NCBI GenBank assembly: GCA_027449865.1
Contig: DAIDKV010000052.1
Location: forward strand, 16,280-80,279
Direction: 5' to 3'
Source: Planctomycetales bacterium
GTDB lineage: Bacteria > Planctomycetota > Planctomycetia > Isosphaerales > Isosphaeraceae
DNA: 64,000 nucleotides
Under the pieces are notes generated by a model that saw only the letters and a list, made by a program, of their open reading frames with translations, did not search any database and was not told where the DNA came from. The first letter of the stretch is position 1. Every line of letters starts with the position of its first letter. Positions 33,345 to 42,775 of the stretch are shown here, piece after piece. Made by a program: the position numbers and the translations under genes.

Positions 33345-36300
33345 ATGTCGAGGACGCCGGAGGTGGGGACGGGGATGGGCGGCTGGTCGGGATCGTTGCG
33401 ATCGCTCTTCGGCGCTGGGACGCTTGCAGGGCTCTCCGACGGCCAGCTCGTGGAGCGTTATCTCCTCAGCCGGGACGGCGGCGAGTCGTCCGCAATCGAG
33501 GCCGAGGCCGCCTTCGCGGCGATCGTCGATCGACACGGGTCGATGGTGCTGAACGTCTGCCGGACGATCCTCGGCGATCGCCACGACGCCGAGGACGCCT
33601 GCCAGGCCACGTTCCTGGTCCTGGCGAGTCGGGCCGGGTCGATCCGGCGGGGGGAATCGGTGGCGAGCTGGCTCCACGGCGTCGCGAGGCGGATCGCCTC
33701 TCGGGCGCGTCGCGACCTCGCGAGGCGTCGCGAGCAGGAACGTCGTCGCCTCGAACGGATCGGCCCGCCCGACGAGCCGACCGCCCCGCCGCCTTCCGAT
33801 CTGTTCCCCGAGCTGTACGAAGAGCTGGACCGATTGCCCGAGCCCTTCCGCGCCGCGGTGGTTCTCTGCGACCTGGAAGGACATCCCTACGACCGAGCCG
33901 CCGGGCTTCTGGGCTGTCCGATCGGGACCTTGCAGAGCCGCCTGGCGCGGGGCCGCGATCGACTCCGGAAACGGCTCGAACGCCGCGGCCTCGGCCCGGC
34001 GATGCTGGCGATCGGATCGGCGCCGCCTCCGATCCCGAGGGCGCTGGCGTCGGCGCTTGTCCGCGGAGCGCTTTCGATCGGCGGGAGTGGAGCGACCGCC
34101 GCGGCCCCGGCGGTGGTCGCGGCGATGGCCGGGGCCGAGTTGCGGAGGCAAATCATGCGGCGAATCGCGACGGTCGGGATGATGTTCCTCACGGCCGGGC
34201 TGACCACGGCCGCGGTCGGGCTGGGATCGATCGGAGGCGGTGAGGAGGTCGGGCAAGCCACCCGGAAATCGTCGCCTACGCCTCGGAATGATCCCGCCGG
34301 GGTCCGCATCCTGGTGGTCGATCTTGATGGGAAGCCGGTCGCGGGGATCGCGGTCGAGGTCCACCAGGGCGACCGGCCGGGCTCGTTCGCGACCGACGCC
34401 GACGGCCACGCGACGATCCCTCGGGCGGTCGTCGGCGAGCATGGTTTCCTGATCGCACGACGCGGTAACTCGCTCGCCTGGGCCTGGCCCCAGCATCGCG
34501 GCAAGGTGGACCCTTTGCCCATGCAGCTCATGCCGATCGACCGGCGTCTGGAAGGCGAGATCTTCGATTGGGCAAAGCGGCCATTGGCCGGGATTCGCGT
34601 TCGTGCCTACGCCTTCTCTCACCGGGACAACGGCACGCTCCCCGACGCTCCCGAGCTGTTCGAAGCGATCTTGCCGCCTGCCGTCACCGACGCCGACGGG
34701 CATTATTCGATGAGGGCCCCGCGCGATTCGTTCGTCACGTATCGGGCTCTGCATCCGAGGTACGTCGGGCCCTGGATCGTCGCAAGGCCCGATTCGCGAG
34801 ACCTCGCAACGACGACGCTCGAGCCCGCCGGCGGGATCGCCGGTCGCGTGACCGACGCGGCGACCGGCCGCCCGATCGCTGGTGCTTCCGTGGGCGCTGG
34901 GCTGATTGAGCATCACCCTCGCTTCTTCGGTTGCAATGGCGAGGCGACCACCAACGATCAGGGCCGGTTTTTCGTCGGAGGGCTGCCGCCAGGGGTGTAT
35001 AACGTGATGCTCCGCCAGGTCCCCGGCCGACCGCACGCCGCAGCGGCGGCTGTCGAGTGTCTGCGCGTTCGCCCTGGGGCCGACACAGAGGCCGACCTCG
35101 TCGCCATCGAGGGCCGACCGATCCGCGGCGTCGTCCTCGACCGCGACACAGGCAAGCCCGTCCCCGGCACGCTGGTCGGCTGCTACGGGCCGGCCCGGCC
35201 GCTGTCGTCGGGTGAGGTTGGGGAGCAGCGAACGGACGACCAGGGCCAGTTCGCGTTTTACGTCCCGCCTGGAGAACAGCATATCTATTGCATGTACGGC
35301 TACGGCAACTCACGACTGGACCATAAAGTCATCCTCGTCCCCGAGCAAGGCAAGGTCGAGCCGATCCGGCTCCTGTTGCGGCCACAGGGTCCCATGACGC
35401 CACAACCACCGGCCGCTGTGGCAAAGGCGGCTGTGCCTCAGCCGGCTCCCGCACCGGCACCACCTGTCGCCCCAAAGGCTGAGGTCGCCCCGAACCCGAA
35501 TCCGGCACCTGAGACGCGGACCGTGACCGGACACGTCCGCGACCCACATGGGCGGCCGCTTGGCGGCATCCACCTGTGGGTCCCGCCCGAGAATCCCGGG
35601 CCGATCGCCGAGCGCCTCCAGGGCGTCACAGCGTCGACCGACCGCGACGGGCTCTTTATCTTCCCGGGGCTGCCGCGCGAGCCGATCGAGATCAGGATGG
35701 GCCACGCCTCAGACCGCAACATGCCCGTGAACCTGCCCGCCGATCGCGAGTCAGTGGAGTGGACCTTCACCCCCATCCCCGACCCAAGCAACAGCGGCCC
35801 GCCGAAGGCCGTCGATGAGCCGATCCCGCCCACGCTTCGCAATCGCTTGACTTTCGTCGACCTTGATCCGCTCGGCAACGATTTCCTGGCCGACGGACCC
35901 GGCGGCAACGGCAACGATCTCAATTGCCTCCCGCGCGGGATTCACAAGATGGGCGACACCTTCTTCCGGATCGGCGAAAAGATGGTCCACCTGAAGGGGC
36001 GCGAGCGGCCCGAACTGCCGGCCTCCGTCAAGGGAATCACGGTCGGCGCCCGGGGCCGGGTGCTGCACTTTCTCCACTCGACGCAGGGCGGGACCGAGGA
36101 CGGGAAGATCGTCGCCGTCTACGTGATCCATTACGCCGACGGCACGCACGAGCAGGCCCCGGTCGTCTACGCTCGCGACGTTACCAACTGGATGCACCGC
36201 GACCCGGGCCGGCCGATCTCCCGCGCCATACCCGCCTGGACCGGCCCGACCGACATGACCGAGCGACAATCCCGCCCCGGCCTGATGGTCCGCCTCTTCG

Positions 36301-36413
36301 AGATGTCGTGGACCAATCCCCACCCCGAAAAGGCGATCGCGAGCCTGGACTTCCTCTCGAAAGGCAACGAGTGCGACCCGTTCCTCGTCGCCCTGACGCT
36401 GGAGCAAGATTGA
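33345..36413 (+). CDS. ECF sigma factor fused to transmembrane and extracytoplasmic domains
   Basis: A 1022-residue one-piece signalling protein. Residues about 56-125 are sigma region 2 ([20 protein letters not shown]), 152-212 region 4 ([30 protein letters not shown]). A membrane helix (about 273-297, [20 protein letters not shown]) follows. The rest is outside: several carboxypeptidase-regulatory-like beta-sandwiches ([84 protein letters not shown]), a Pro/Ala linker near 690-730 and a C-terminal domain ([20 protein letters not shown]). Such fusions are characteristic of planctomycetes. They put sensor and sigma factor in one chain, so release probably needs proteolysis (inference). GGGAGG lies upstream of ATG 33345. 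Confidence 0.9.
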   Translation: MSRTPEVGTGMGGWSGSLRSLFGAGTLAGLSDGQLVERYLLSRDGGESSAIEAEAAFAAIVDRHGSMVLNVCRTILGDRHDAEDACQATFLVLASRAGSIRRGESVASWLHGVARRIASRARRDLARRREQERRRLERIGPPDEPTAPPPSDLFPELYEELDRLPEPFRAAVVLCDLEGHPYDRAAGLLGCPIGTLQSRLARGRDRLRKRLERRGLGPAMLAIGSAPPPIPRALASALVRGALSIGGSGATAAAPAVVAAMAGAELRRQIMRRIATVGMMFLTAGLTTAAVGLGSIGGGEEVGQATRKSSPTPRNDPAGVRILVVDLDGKPVAGIAVEVHQGDRPGSFATDADGHATIPRAVVGEHGFLIARRGNSLAWAWPQHRGKVDPLPMQLMPIDRRLEGEIFDWAKRPLAGIRVRAYAFSHRDNGTLPDAPELFEAILPPAVTDADGHYSMRAPRDSFVTYRALHPRYVGPWIVARPDSRDLATTTLEPAGGIAGRVTDAATGRPIAGASVGAGLIEHHPRFFGCNGEATTNDQGRFFVGGLPPGVYNVMLRQVPGRPHAAAAAVECLRVRPGADTEADLVAIEGRPIRGVVLDRDTGKPVPGTLVGCYGPARPLSSGEVGEQRTDDQGQFAFYVPPGEQHIYCMYGYGNSRLDHKVILVPEQGKVEPIRLLLRPQGPMTPQPPAAVAKAAVPQPAPAPAPPVAPKAEVAPNPNPAPETRTVTGHVRDPHGRPLGGIHLWVPPENPGPIAERLQGVTASTDRDGLFIFPGLPREPIEIRMGHASDRNMPVNLPADRESVEWTFTPIPDPSNSGPPKAVDEPIPPTLRNRLTFVDLDPLGNDFLADGPGGNGNDLNCLPRGIHKMGDTFFRIGEKMVHLKGRERPELPASVKGITVGARGRVLHFLHSTQGGTEDGKIVAVYVIHYADGTHEQAPVVYARDVTNWMHRDPGRPISRAIPAWTGPTDMTERQSRPGLMVRLFEMSWTNPHPEKAIASLDFLSKGNECDPFLVALTLEQD

Positions 36414-36528
36414 CCGATCGATCGCCTCCAGAGCCACCGCCCTCTTGCATCGGCCCGTCCGAGGCCCGATCCTGAACCGCTGGGTCACAGGATCGAGGAT
36501 TCAGAGGCGAAAGCCGGGAGGGACGATC

Positions 36529-37890
36529 ATGGACCGGGGTGAGAACTCCTCGAAGTCGGGCCAGGCGACGCGTCGGCAGTTCGGGCGATCGGTGGCCGCG
36601 GCGGCGGTCGGCGCCATCGCGGCGCCAGGTTTCGTCCGGGGGCGAAACCTCAATGAGAAGCTGAACATCGCCCTGATCGGCGTCCACCGTCGCGGCGAGC
36701 ACAACATGAAGCAGTTCCCCGATGAGAACATCGCGGCAATCTGCGACGTCGTCGAGCCGTTCCTCAACCGGGCCGCCGAGATCCACCCCGCGGCGAAAAC
36801 CTACCGCGACTTCCGCAAGATGTTCGACCGCGCCGCCGACTTCGACGCGGTCGTCGTCAGCACGACCGAGTTTACCCACGCCTTCGCGACGCTCCCGGCG
36901 CTTCAACTCGGCAAGCACGTCTACTGCGAGAAGCCGCTCACTTACAACGTCGCCGAATGCCGGATCATCCGCGAGGCCGCCGCGAAGGCGAAGGTCGCCA
37001 CCCAGATGGGGACCCAGGTCCACGCCGGAGACAACTACCGGCGGGTCGTCGAACTGGTGCAGTCAGGCGCCATCGGTCCGGTTCACGAAGCGCACGTCTG
37101 GGTCGATCGCGCCTGGGGCCGACAGTCGGAGGAGGCCGCGAAGAGGCTCCACGATCCGCTCTTCGTCCTCGAACGGCCGACCAAGGCCGACCCGCTCCCG
37201 CAGGGGCTCGACTGGGACCTCTGGATTGGGCCAGCGCCTTATCGCGAGTTCAGCAACGTCTATTATCCCGGGCCGAAATGGTACCGATGGTGGGACTTCG
37301 GCAACGGGACGATGAGCGACCTCGGCAGCCACTGGAACGACCTGGCTTTCTGGGCGCTGAAGCTCGATGCGCCGCGGACGATCGAGGCGTTCGGTCCGCC
37401 GCCGCACCCTGAGATCGCCCCGGCCTCGATGCGCGCCGTCTACGAGTACGGCCCGCGCGGCGAGATGCCGCCCGTCAAGCTGCACTGGTATCAGGGCGAG
37501 GAAAAGCCGAAGCCCTGGCACGACGGCACCATCCCGAAGTGGAAGTACGGCGTCCTCTTCATCGGCTCGAAGGGGATGCTGCTCTCCGACTACGGCAAGC
37601 ATGTCCTGCTGCCCGAGAAGGATTTCGAGGGCTTCCAGCCGCCGAAGCCCTGGATTCCGAAGTCGCTCGGCCACTGGGCCGAGTGGGTCCACGCCTGCAA
37701 GACCGGCGCACCGACGACCTGCAACTTCGAGTATTCCGGCCGCCTCACCGAGGCGAACCACCTGGGGAACGTCGCCTACCGAACCGGCAAGAAGATCGAG
37801 TGGGACGCAGCAAAGATGCGGGTCACGAACGCCCCCGAGGCCGAGCGCTTCATCCGCCGCGACTACCGCAAGGGCTGGTCGCTCGCCTGA
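36529..37890 (+). CDS. Tat-exported Gfo/Idh/MocA-family oxidoreductase
   Basis: A 453-residue NAD(P)-dependent oxidoreductase with a twin-arginine signal ([21 protein letters not shown]). The nucleotide fold is [16 protein letters not shown], the catalytic-site motif EKPLT ([14 protein letters not shown]), and [22 protein letters not shown] carries the usual active-site Asp and His. Family members oxidise or reduce sugars, often making 3-keto sugars. It is followed by a DUF1080 protein, a frequent partner for 3-keto glycosides. GGAGGG precedes ATG 36529; the longer frame from 36445 is rejected. Confidence 0.92.
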   Translation: MDRGENSSKSGQATRRQFGRSVAAAAVGAIAAPGFVRGRNLNEKLNIALIGVHRRGEHNMKQFPDENIAAICDVVEPFLNRAAEIHPAAKTYRDFRKMFDRAADFDAVVVSTTEFTHAFATLPALQLGKHVYCEKPLTYNVAECRIIREAAAKAKVATQMGTQVHAGDNYRRVVELVQSGAIGPVHEAHVWVDRAWGRQSEEAAKRLHDPLFVLERPTKADPLPQGLDWDLWIGPAPYREFSNVYYPGPKWYRWWDFGNGTMSDLGSHWNDLAFWALKLDAPRTIEAFGPPPHPEIAPASMRAVYEYGPRGEMPPVKLHWYQGEEKPKPWHDGTIPKWKYGVLFIGSKGMLLSDYGKHVLLPEKDFEGFQPPKPWIPKSLGHWAEWVHACKTGAPTTCNFEYSGRLTEANHLGNVAYRTGKKIEWDAAKMRVTNAPEAERFIRRDYRKGWSLA

Positions 37891-37899
37891 CCACCAAAG

Positions 37900-38035
37900 G
37901 AATTCCCAGAGCAACCACGAAAAACACGAAAGGAAAAAGGAAGAATCAAATTCCCTGTAACGACCTGGGATTTTGGCCTCTGTTTTTTTCGTGCTCTTCG
38001 TGTTTTTCGTGGTTCCTGCCTTTTCCCCCATTCTG
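37900..38035. repeat. Dispersed inverted-repeat element, copy B
   Basis: gcaaccacgaaaaacacgaa at the left and ttcgtgtttttcgtggttcc at the right are inverted copies around about 80 bases. It matches the element at 4925-5218 in arm sequence. Transcripts across it would form a long hairpin between the Gfo/Idh and DUF1080 genes. Confidence 0.65.
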
Positions 38036-38046
38036 GATACGCTTCC

Positions 38047-39357
38047 ATGAGATGCGCCGTACTGCTTCTTTCGCTAACCTTCGTGGTTCCTTGCTGGGCC
38101 GACGATGCGGACGGCTTCCGCCCGCTCTTCAACGGCCGCGATCTCTCGGGCTGGGTCCCGGTGAACGTCGCGCCCGAGACCTTCACCGCCCGCGACGGGA
38201 TGATCGTCTCCACCGGCAAGCCGACCGGCGTGATGCGGACCGATCGGCAATACGAAAACTATGTCCTCGAACTGGAATGGCGGCACATGAGGCCGGGCGG
38301 TAACGCCGGACTCTTCGTCTGGAGCGATGCCCTGCCCGATATCGGTGTGCCGTTCACCCGGTCGTTCGAGGTCCAAATTCTCGACGGTCAAAACACCGCC
38401 AATTACACCAGCCACGGCGACATCTTCGGCATCTGGGGCGCCACGATGGTCCCCAACCAGCCTCACCCCGCCGGCTGGATGCGATGCCTGCCGAGCGAGC
38501 GCAGGGCGAAGCCGTCGCCCGAGTGGAACCATTACCGGGTGACGTGCAAGGATGGGACGATCAAGCTGGAAGTCAACGGCAAGGAGGTCTCAGGCGCTCA
38601 CGATTGCGTCCCGCGCAAGGGGTATATTTGCCTCGAAGCCGAGGGCTCCGAGTGCCATTTCCGAGGGCTCCGAATCAAGGAACTTCCCGGCTCGGGCGCG
38701 ACCCCCGCGCAGACGGCGGCTCTCGACGAGGGCTTCGTTTCGCTCTATTCCGGGCTGGATCTCCGCGGGTGGAAGTCCGACCCGGGCCATGTCGGCCACT
38801 GGCAGGCGCGCAACTCGATTCTCTCCTACGACGGCAAGAGCGAGGCGAAGGACAGGGACCTCTGGACGGAGAAGGAATACAAGAACTTTATTCTGATGGC
38901 CGACTGGCGACTCCCCGGCAAGCCCGCGCCCCGGGCGCGGCCAGTGGTTCAGCCGAGCGGAGACGAGGCCAGGGATGCGGCCGGAAAGATCGTCACGAAG
39001 GCGATCCCCTATGCCGGCGACAGCGGCATCCTGCTCCGCGGCTGGGAGAAGGCTCAGGTCAACATCACCTGCAACACGATCGGCTCGGGCGAGTTGTACG
39101 GCTTTCGGGTCGATCCGGCGATGCCCCCCGCGACCCGATCCGGCTCGATCCCGAAGGAGATCGCCGACGCCCCGCTCGGCAAGTGGAACCGGTTTATCAT
39201 CACGATGAAGGGGAACCGGGTCTCGGTCGTGCTCAACGGCAAGACGGTGATCTCGGAGACCGAACTGCCCGGCGTGCCCGCCCGAGGCCCGATCGGCCTG
39301 CAACACCACGGCGACCCGGTGCAGTTCACAAATCTGTTCATCAAGGAGCTGGAGTAA
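38047..39357 (+). CDS. Exported double DUF1080 (3-keto-glycoside hydrolase-like) protein
   Basis: A 436-residue protein with signal peptide (CAVLLLSLTFVVPCWA) and two DUF1080 beta-jellyrolls: about residues 24-210 (FRPLFNGRDLSGWVPVN, NAGLFVWSD, FEVQILDG, GWMRCLPSE) and about 228-436 (VSLYSGLDLRGWKSD, YAGDSGILLRGW, GPIGLQHHGDPVQFTN). Such domains are described as 3-keto-disaccharide hydrolases/lyases or carbohydrate-binding folds. Acting after the neighbouring Gfo/Idh/MocA enzyme fits an oxidise-then-cleave route for glycosides (inference from family pairing). The second copy keeps the QHHGDPV motif best. Confidence 0.9.
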   Translation: MRCAVLLLSLTFVVPCWADDADGFRPLFNGRDLSGWVPVNVAPETFTARDGMIVSTGKPTGVMRTDRQYENYVLELEWRHMRPGGNAGLFVWSDALPDIGVPFTRSFEVQILDGQNTANYTSHGDIFGIWGATMVPNQPHPAGWMRCLPSERRAKPSPEWNHYRVTCKDGTIKLEVNGKEVSGAHDCVPRKGYICLEAEGSECHFRGLRIKELPGSGATPAQTAALDEGFVSLYSGLDLRGWKSDPGHVGHWQARNSILSYDGKSEAKDRDLWTEKEYKNFILMADWRLPGKPAPRARPVVQPSGDEARDAAGKIVTKAIPYAGDSGILLRGWEKAQVNITCNTIGSGELYGFRVDPAMPPATRSGSIPKEIADAPLGKWNRFIITMKGNRVSVVLNGKTVISETELPGVPARGPIGLQHHGDPVQFTNLFIKELE

Positions 39358-39376
39358 ACCGATACCGAGCAGGCTC

Positions 39377-39735
39377 TCAACGCCAGCGATTCAGGACGTG
39401 CATGCCGTCCGCAATCGGGACGCCCGCGGCCTCGAGCTTGCTGATCGCCACGGCGATCGCCCGGTCGCTCATGCTCTGCCCAGGGTCGCGTGGCGGAGGA
39501 TGAGCACGCCCGGATGATGTCCTCCGGAGGTCATGATAAGGTCGTGAAGGTCCTGGAAATCGTCGTAATCCGCGGTCAGGACCGGCACGCCTCGTCCGAT
39601 GGCCCAGATCAGCACTCGGGGATCGGGACGGGAGAGCAACCCGGCGTCTCCCGCCAGGACCGGATCGTGTCCCTCGGCTCGGAGCCGGGACACCAGGCGT
39701 CGATCGCAAAGGTTCTCGTCGACCAGGAACCTCAT
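39377..39735 (-). pseudogene. DUF5615 (PIN-like) toxin, frameshifted near its 3' end
   Basis: From ATG 39735 the frame encodes MRFLVDENLCDRRLVSRLRA, LTADYDDFQDL and HHPGVLILRHATLGRA, then stops at TGA 39469. This is the DUF5615/PIN-like fold with Asp6, Asp56 and Asp59. In the next frame MSDRAIAVAISKLEAAGV and LHVLNRW-like HVLNRWR follow at once (to 39377), matching the C-terminal helix these proteins usually have. So a shift of one base near 39470 probably truncates the toxin, or this is a sequencing error. Its ATG overlaps the antitoxin stop by four bases. Confidence 0.68.
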
Positions 39736-40028
39736 GCCGACGGACCATTCAGAAGGCCCCGGGCGCGGAGGCTGGCCTCCTCTCGCTCCCAATCCGTCCG
39801 GAGGACTTCCGGATTCCGTTCCGCGAACTCCACCGCCTCCCGGACCGCTTCCACGGGAACGTCGTAATCCCGAGCGACTTCCTCCGGCGTTCGCGGCTCC
39901 GCTTTCTCGTGGACGGCGTGATACATCACCGCAATCCGAATCCGCCGCCCCTTCAGGAACGGCTGTCGGTAAGCCGAGCCGGGCCGGTACTCCAGGTGCG
40001 GATACGACTTCTCTGTGTCGGTGACCAT
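39732..40028 (-). CDS. DUF433 antitoxin-like protein
   Basis: A 98-residue protein. YPHLEYRPGSAYRQPFLKGRRIRIAVMYHAV is the N-terminal part of DUF433 proteins, and TPEEVARDYDVPVEAVREAVEFAERN is the winged-helix DNA-binding segment. DUF433 genes typically precede DUF5615 toxin genes, as here with a four-base ATGA overlap. It probably binds the toxin and represses the pair. GAGGGAAAG lies upstream of the start. Confidence 0.85.
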   Translation of the reverse strand: MVTDTEKSYPHLEYRPGSAYRQPFLKGRRIRIAVMYHAVHEKAEPRTPEEVARDYDVPVEAVREAVEFAERNPEVLRTDWEREEASLRARGLLNGPSA

Positions 40029-40192
40029 AACTTTCCCTCCTGGTCTCGATCGACATTATACGCCGCAGACGATCCTCCAAACACACCGGGTTGAACCCCC
40101 GGTTCCGCAACGCCGGCCGTTTTGCTATCGTTTCACTCGACCGACTCGGGGTCATACGGCCGGGGATCGCACGCGAAAGAGGAGCACGCGCC

Positions 40193-42046
40193 ATGTCGTC
40201 GGATTCGGTCGTTCGGCTCGATCGTCGTGGATTCCTCCGGGGGACGATGGCCGCGGCATCGGCTGGAATTTTCGGCTCCGCGGGAGCCCTTGCCTCGGCA
40301 ACGCCCCAGCAGGAGGCCGACGCCTTCCTCGCCCGATTCGTCGAGGGTTGGCTGCCAAGGCTGACCGCCTCGGATGAGGCCGACTGGGCCGCTTCCACCG
40401 ACGTCAGCGAGGCTCATACCACCGCGAAGGTCGCGAAGTCGATCGAGCTCGGCCAGTACGTCGGCTCGCCCGAGGTGATCGAGACCGTCCGCCGGCTCCT
40501 CGATCAGAAGGCGATGCTGAACGACCTGACCATCCGCCAGCTCGAAAAGATCCGGCTCCACGCCGCCGAGGCCCCCGGAACCATCCCCGAGGTCGTCAAG
40601 GCCCGCGCTGAGGCCGAGGCAAACCAGACCGCCACACAGGACGGATTCACCTTCCACATTCCGCGTCCCGAGGGCGCCCGCGAGGTTTCCGCCAACGAGA
40701 TCGACCGCATCCTGCTCGAATCACGAGACCTCGACGAGCGACGCGCCGCCTGGGAAGCCTCCAAGGAGATCGGCCGGCCGCTCCGCGAGGGTTTGCTGAA
40801 GCTCCGCGACCTGCGGAACAAGGTCGCTCGCGAGATGGGCTTCGACAACTTCTTCGCGCTCCAGGTCGCCGATTACGGGATGTCGGTCGACGAGATGCTG
40901 ACGCTCTGCGACCGGCTGATCGACCAGATGCGCCCCCTGCACCGCCAGCTCCACGCCTGGGCCCGCCGGACGCTCGCCGAGCGATACAAGACGAAGGCTC
41001 CAGGCGACGGACGTATCCCCGCGCACTGGCTCTCCAATCGATGGGGTCAGGACTGGCCGGGCCTCGTTGAGGGGATCGACATGGACGAGCCCTTCCGCGG
41101 CAAGCCCCGGGAGTTCATCACCGAGCAGGCCGAGCGGTTCTACGCCTCGCTCGATTTCCCCCGGCTGCCATCCTCGTTCTGGGCCAGGTCCGACCTCTAT
41201 CCCGCCGACCCCAAATCGGGCCGAAAGAAGAACAGCCACGCCAGCGCCTGGCACATCGACCTCGACCGCGACGTCCGAAGCCTGATGTCCATCGAGGCGA
41301 ACAGCCAGTGGTTTACCACCGCTCATCACGAGCTGGGACACATCTACTACTACATCAGCTACTCGACGCCGATCGTGCCATACCCGCTACGCGCGGGAGC
41401 GAACCGAGCCTTCCACGAGGCCATCGGAGACCTGATCGGGCTGGCCGCCGGACAGCGGCCGTACCTGAAGCAGGTCGGCCTGCTCAGCCCCGGCGCCGCC
41501 AGGGCCGACGCCACCACGTTCCTGCTCGACCAGGCCCTCGACGGATCCTCGGTCGTTTTCCTGCCGTGGTCGGCCGGTGTGATGACACGGTTCGAGCACG
41601 CTTTCTATTCGGGCCAGATCGGCGACGGCGAACAGAACGCCGCCTGGTGGAAGCTCGTCGGCCAGTACCAGGGAATCGCGCCGCCCGGCCCGCGCCCGGA
41701 GACGCTCTGCGATCCCGCCACCAAGACCCACATCAACGACGATCCCGCGCAATACTACGACTACGCCATTGCCACGGCGATCAAGTATCAGCTCCACGAC
41801 CACATCGCCCGGGAGATCCTGAAGCAGGACCCGCGCGACTGCAACTATTACGGAAACAAGAAGGTTGGGGCGTTCCTCCGAGGCATTCTCTCGCTGGGCG
41901 CGACCCGCGACTGGAACGCCGTGCTTCGCGAGGCGACCGGCGAGGGGCTCTCGGCACGGGCGATGGCGGCCTACTTCCAGCCGCTCGGCGATTGGCTCGC
42001 GAAGGAAAACCACGGCCATCAGGTCGGCTGGGGATCGCCCGAGTAG
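40193..42046 (+). CDS. Exported M2-family (angiotensin-converting-enzyme-like) metallopeptidase
   Basis: A 617-residue zinc dipeptidyl-carboxypeptidase-type protein. A twin-arginine signal (RRGFLRGTMAAASAGIFGSAGALA) sends it outside. The zinc site is HHELGH (His379, Glu380, His383) with the third ligand Glu409 in FHEAIGD. The fold is otherwise long and helical, and LPWSAGVMTRFEHAFYSG matches the family. It may serve in peptide breakdown. GAGGAG precedes ATG 40193, whereas the longer frame from 40091 adds no signal-like sequence. Confidence 0.9.
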   Translation: MSSDSVVRLDRRGFLRGTMAAASAGIFGSAGALASATPQQEADAFLARFVEGWLPRLTASDEADWAASTDVSEAHTTAKVAKSIELGQYVGSPEVIETVRRLLDQKAMLNDLTIRQLEKIRLHAAEAPGTIPEVVKARAEAEANQTATQDGFTFHIPRPEGAREVSANEIDRILLESRDLDERRAAWEASKEIGRPLREGLLKLRDLRNKVAREMGFDNFFALQVADYGMSVDEMLTLCDRLIDQMRPLHRQLHAWARRTLAERYKTKAPGDGRIPAHWLSNRWGQDWPGLVEGIDMDEPFRGKPREFITEQAERFYASLDFPRLPSSFWARSDLYPADPKSGRKKNSHASAWHIDLDRDVRSLMSIEANSQWFTTAHHELGHIYYYISYSTPIVPYPLRAGANRAFHEAIGDLIGLAAGQRPYLKQVGLLSPGAARADATTFLLDQALDGSSVVFLPWSAGVMTRFEHAFYSGQIGDGEQNAAWWKLVGQYQGIAPPGPRPETLCDPATKTHINDDPAQYYDYAIATAIKYQLHDHIAREILKQDPRDCNYYGNKKVGAFLRGILSLGATRDWNAVLREATGEGLSARAMAAYFQPLGDWLAKENHGHQVGWGSPE

Positions 42047-42160
42047 GTCAGGCTTTCCAGCCGGACCCGCTTCCCGCGATCCAGCCCGGAGGGCTATTCG
42101 ATCCTAAACCGGGTCGGGCCGAAGAGCATGTCGATCCGTATCCGGGGGTCAGGCGGTGAC
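42047..42160. repeat. GQAFQPD-type intergenic repeat, second copy
   Basis: ggtcaggctttccagccgga just after the M2 peptidase stop is the same core as at 24998-25072. It lies between two convergent genes. The rest of the gap shows nothing else. Confidence 0.5.
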
Positions 42161-42195
42161 GCCGAACCTACTTCTTCGGAGGGGCCGAGACGCGA

Positions 42196-42612
42196 TCACC
42201 AACCGGTCGGCGCCGAGTACGGGGGCCAGGGGACCATCGCCCCTCTCGGGTCGGCGTAGGGGTCAGCGCAGTAGGGACGCAGGTTCTCCCGCCCGAGCAC
42301 GTAGCCAAACCAGTTCCCGCCCGACGGGTTCTTGTCCACGCCGTACCGATGGATGGTCCAGTGGCGATCGCCGAAGCCGTATTCGAGGCCGAAACCGTGG
42401 TATCCCGGGTAGAACCGGCCGTAATCCAGACCGTAGGGAACCGGAGCGGCGACCTCGTAGCCATAGGTCACCCCACCATAAGGCGACGGCACCGCGGGCG
42501 CTGGGGCCATCCCCTGCGCCCGTGCGGATCCGCCGCAAAGACTCCAGATCCCGAACGTCATCGCGACCACCGCCAGGCGAACGGCGACGACGCCCCGCAA
42601 CTGAGAAGACAT
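42196..42612 (-). CDS. Small exported Tyr/Gly/Pro-rich protein
   Basis: The 138-residue protein has a signal peptide (LAVVAMTFGIWSLCGGSARA) and a low-complexity mature part rich in Tyr, Gly and Pro (YGLDYGRFYPGYHGFGLEYG). The end, GNWFGYVLGRENLRPYCADPY, resembles other planctomycete exported proteins of unknown function. No domain was recognised. A single Cys is present in the mature part. Confidence 0.65.
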   Translation of the reverse strand: MSSQLRGVVAVRLAVVAMTFGIWSLCGGSARAQGMAPAPAVPSPYGGVTYGYEVAAPVPYGLDYGRFYPGYHGFGLEYGFGDRHWTIHRYGVDKNPSGGNWFGYVLGRENLRPYCADPYADPRGAMVPWPPYSAPTGW

Positions 42613-42775
42613 GGATGTTGCCCTCGTAAGAAACCCGGCGGATCGCGGTCCGAAAAAGCGACCGCCCCTCGTTTCTCCTTCGAGTATACAACAGGTTTAC
42701 GAGCCCCTCCGCGATGGTCGCCCCATTGCACGTCCAAGACCCGGGAACGAGCGCGAAGGTCCGGCGGTCAAAACG

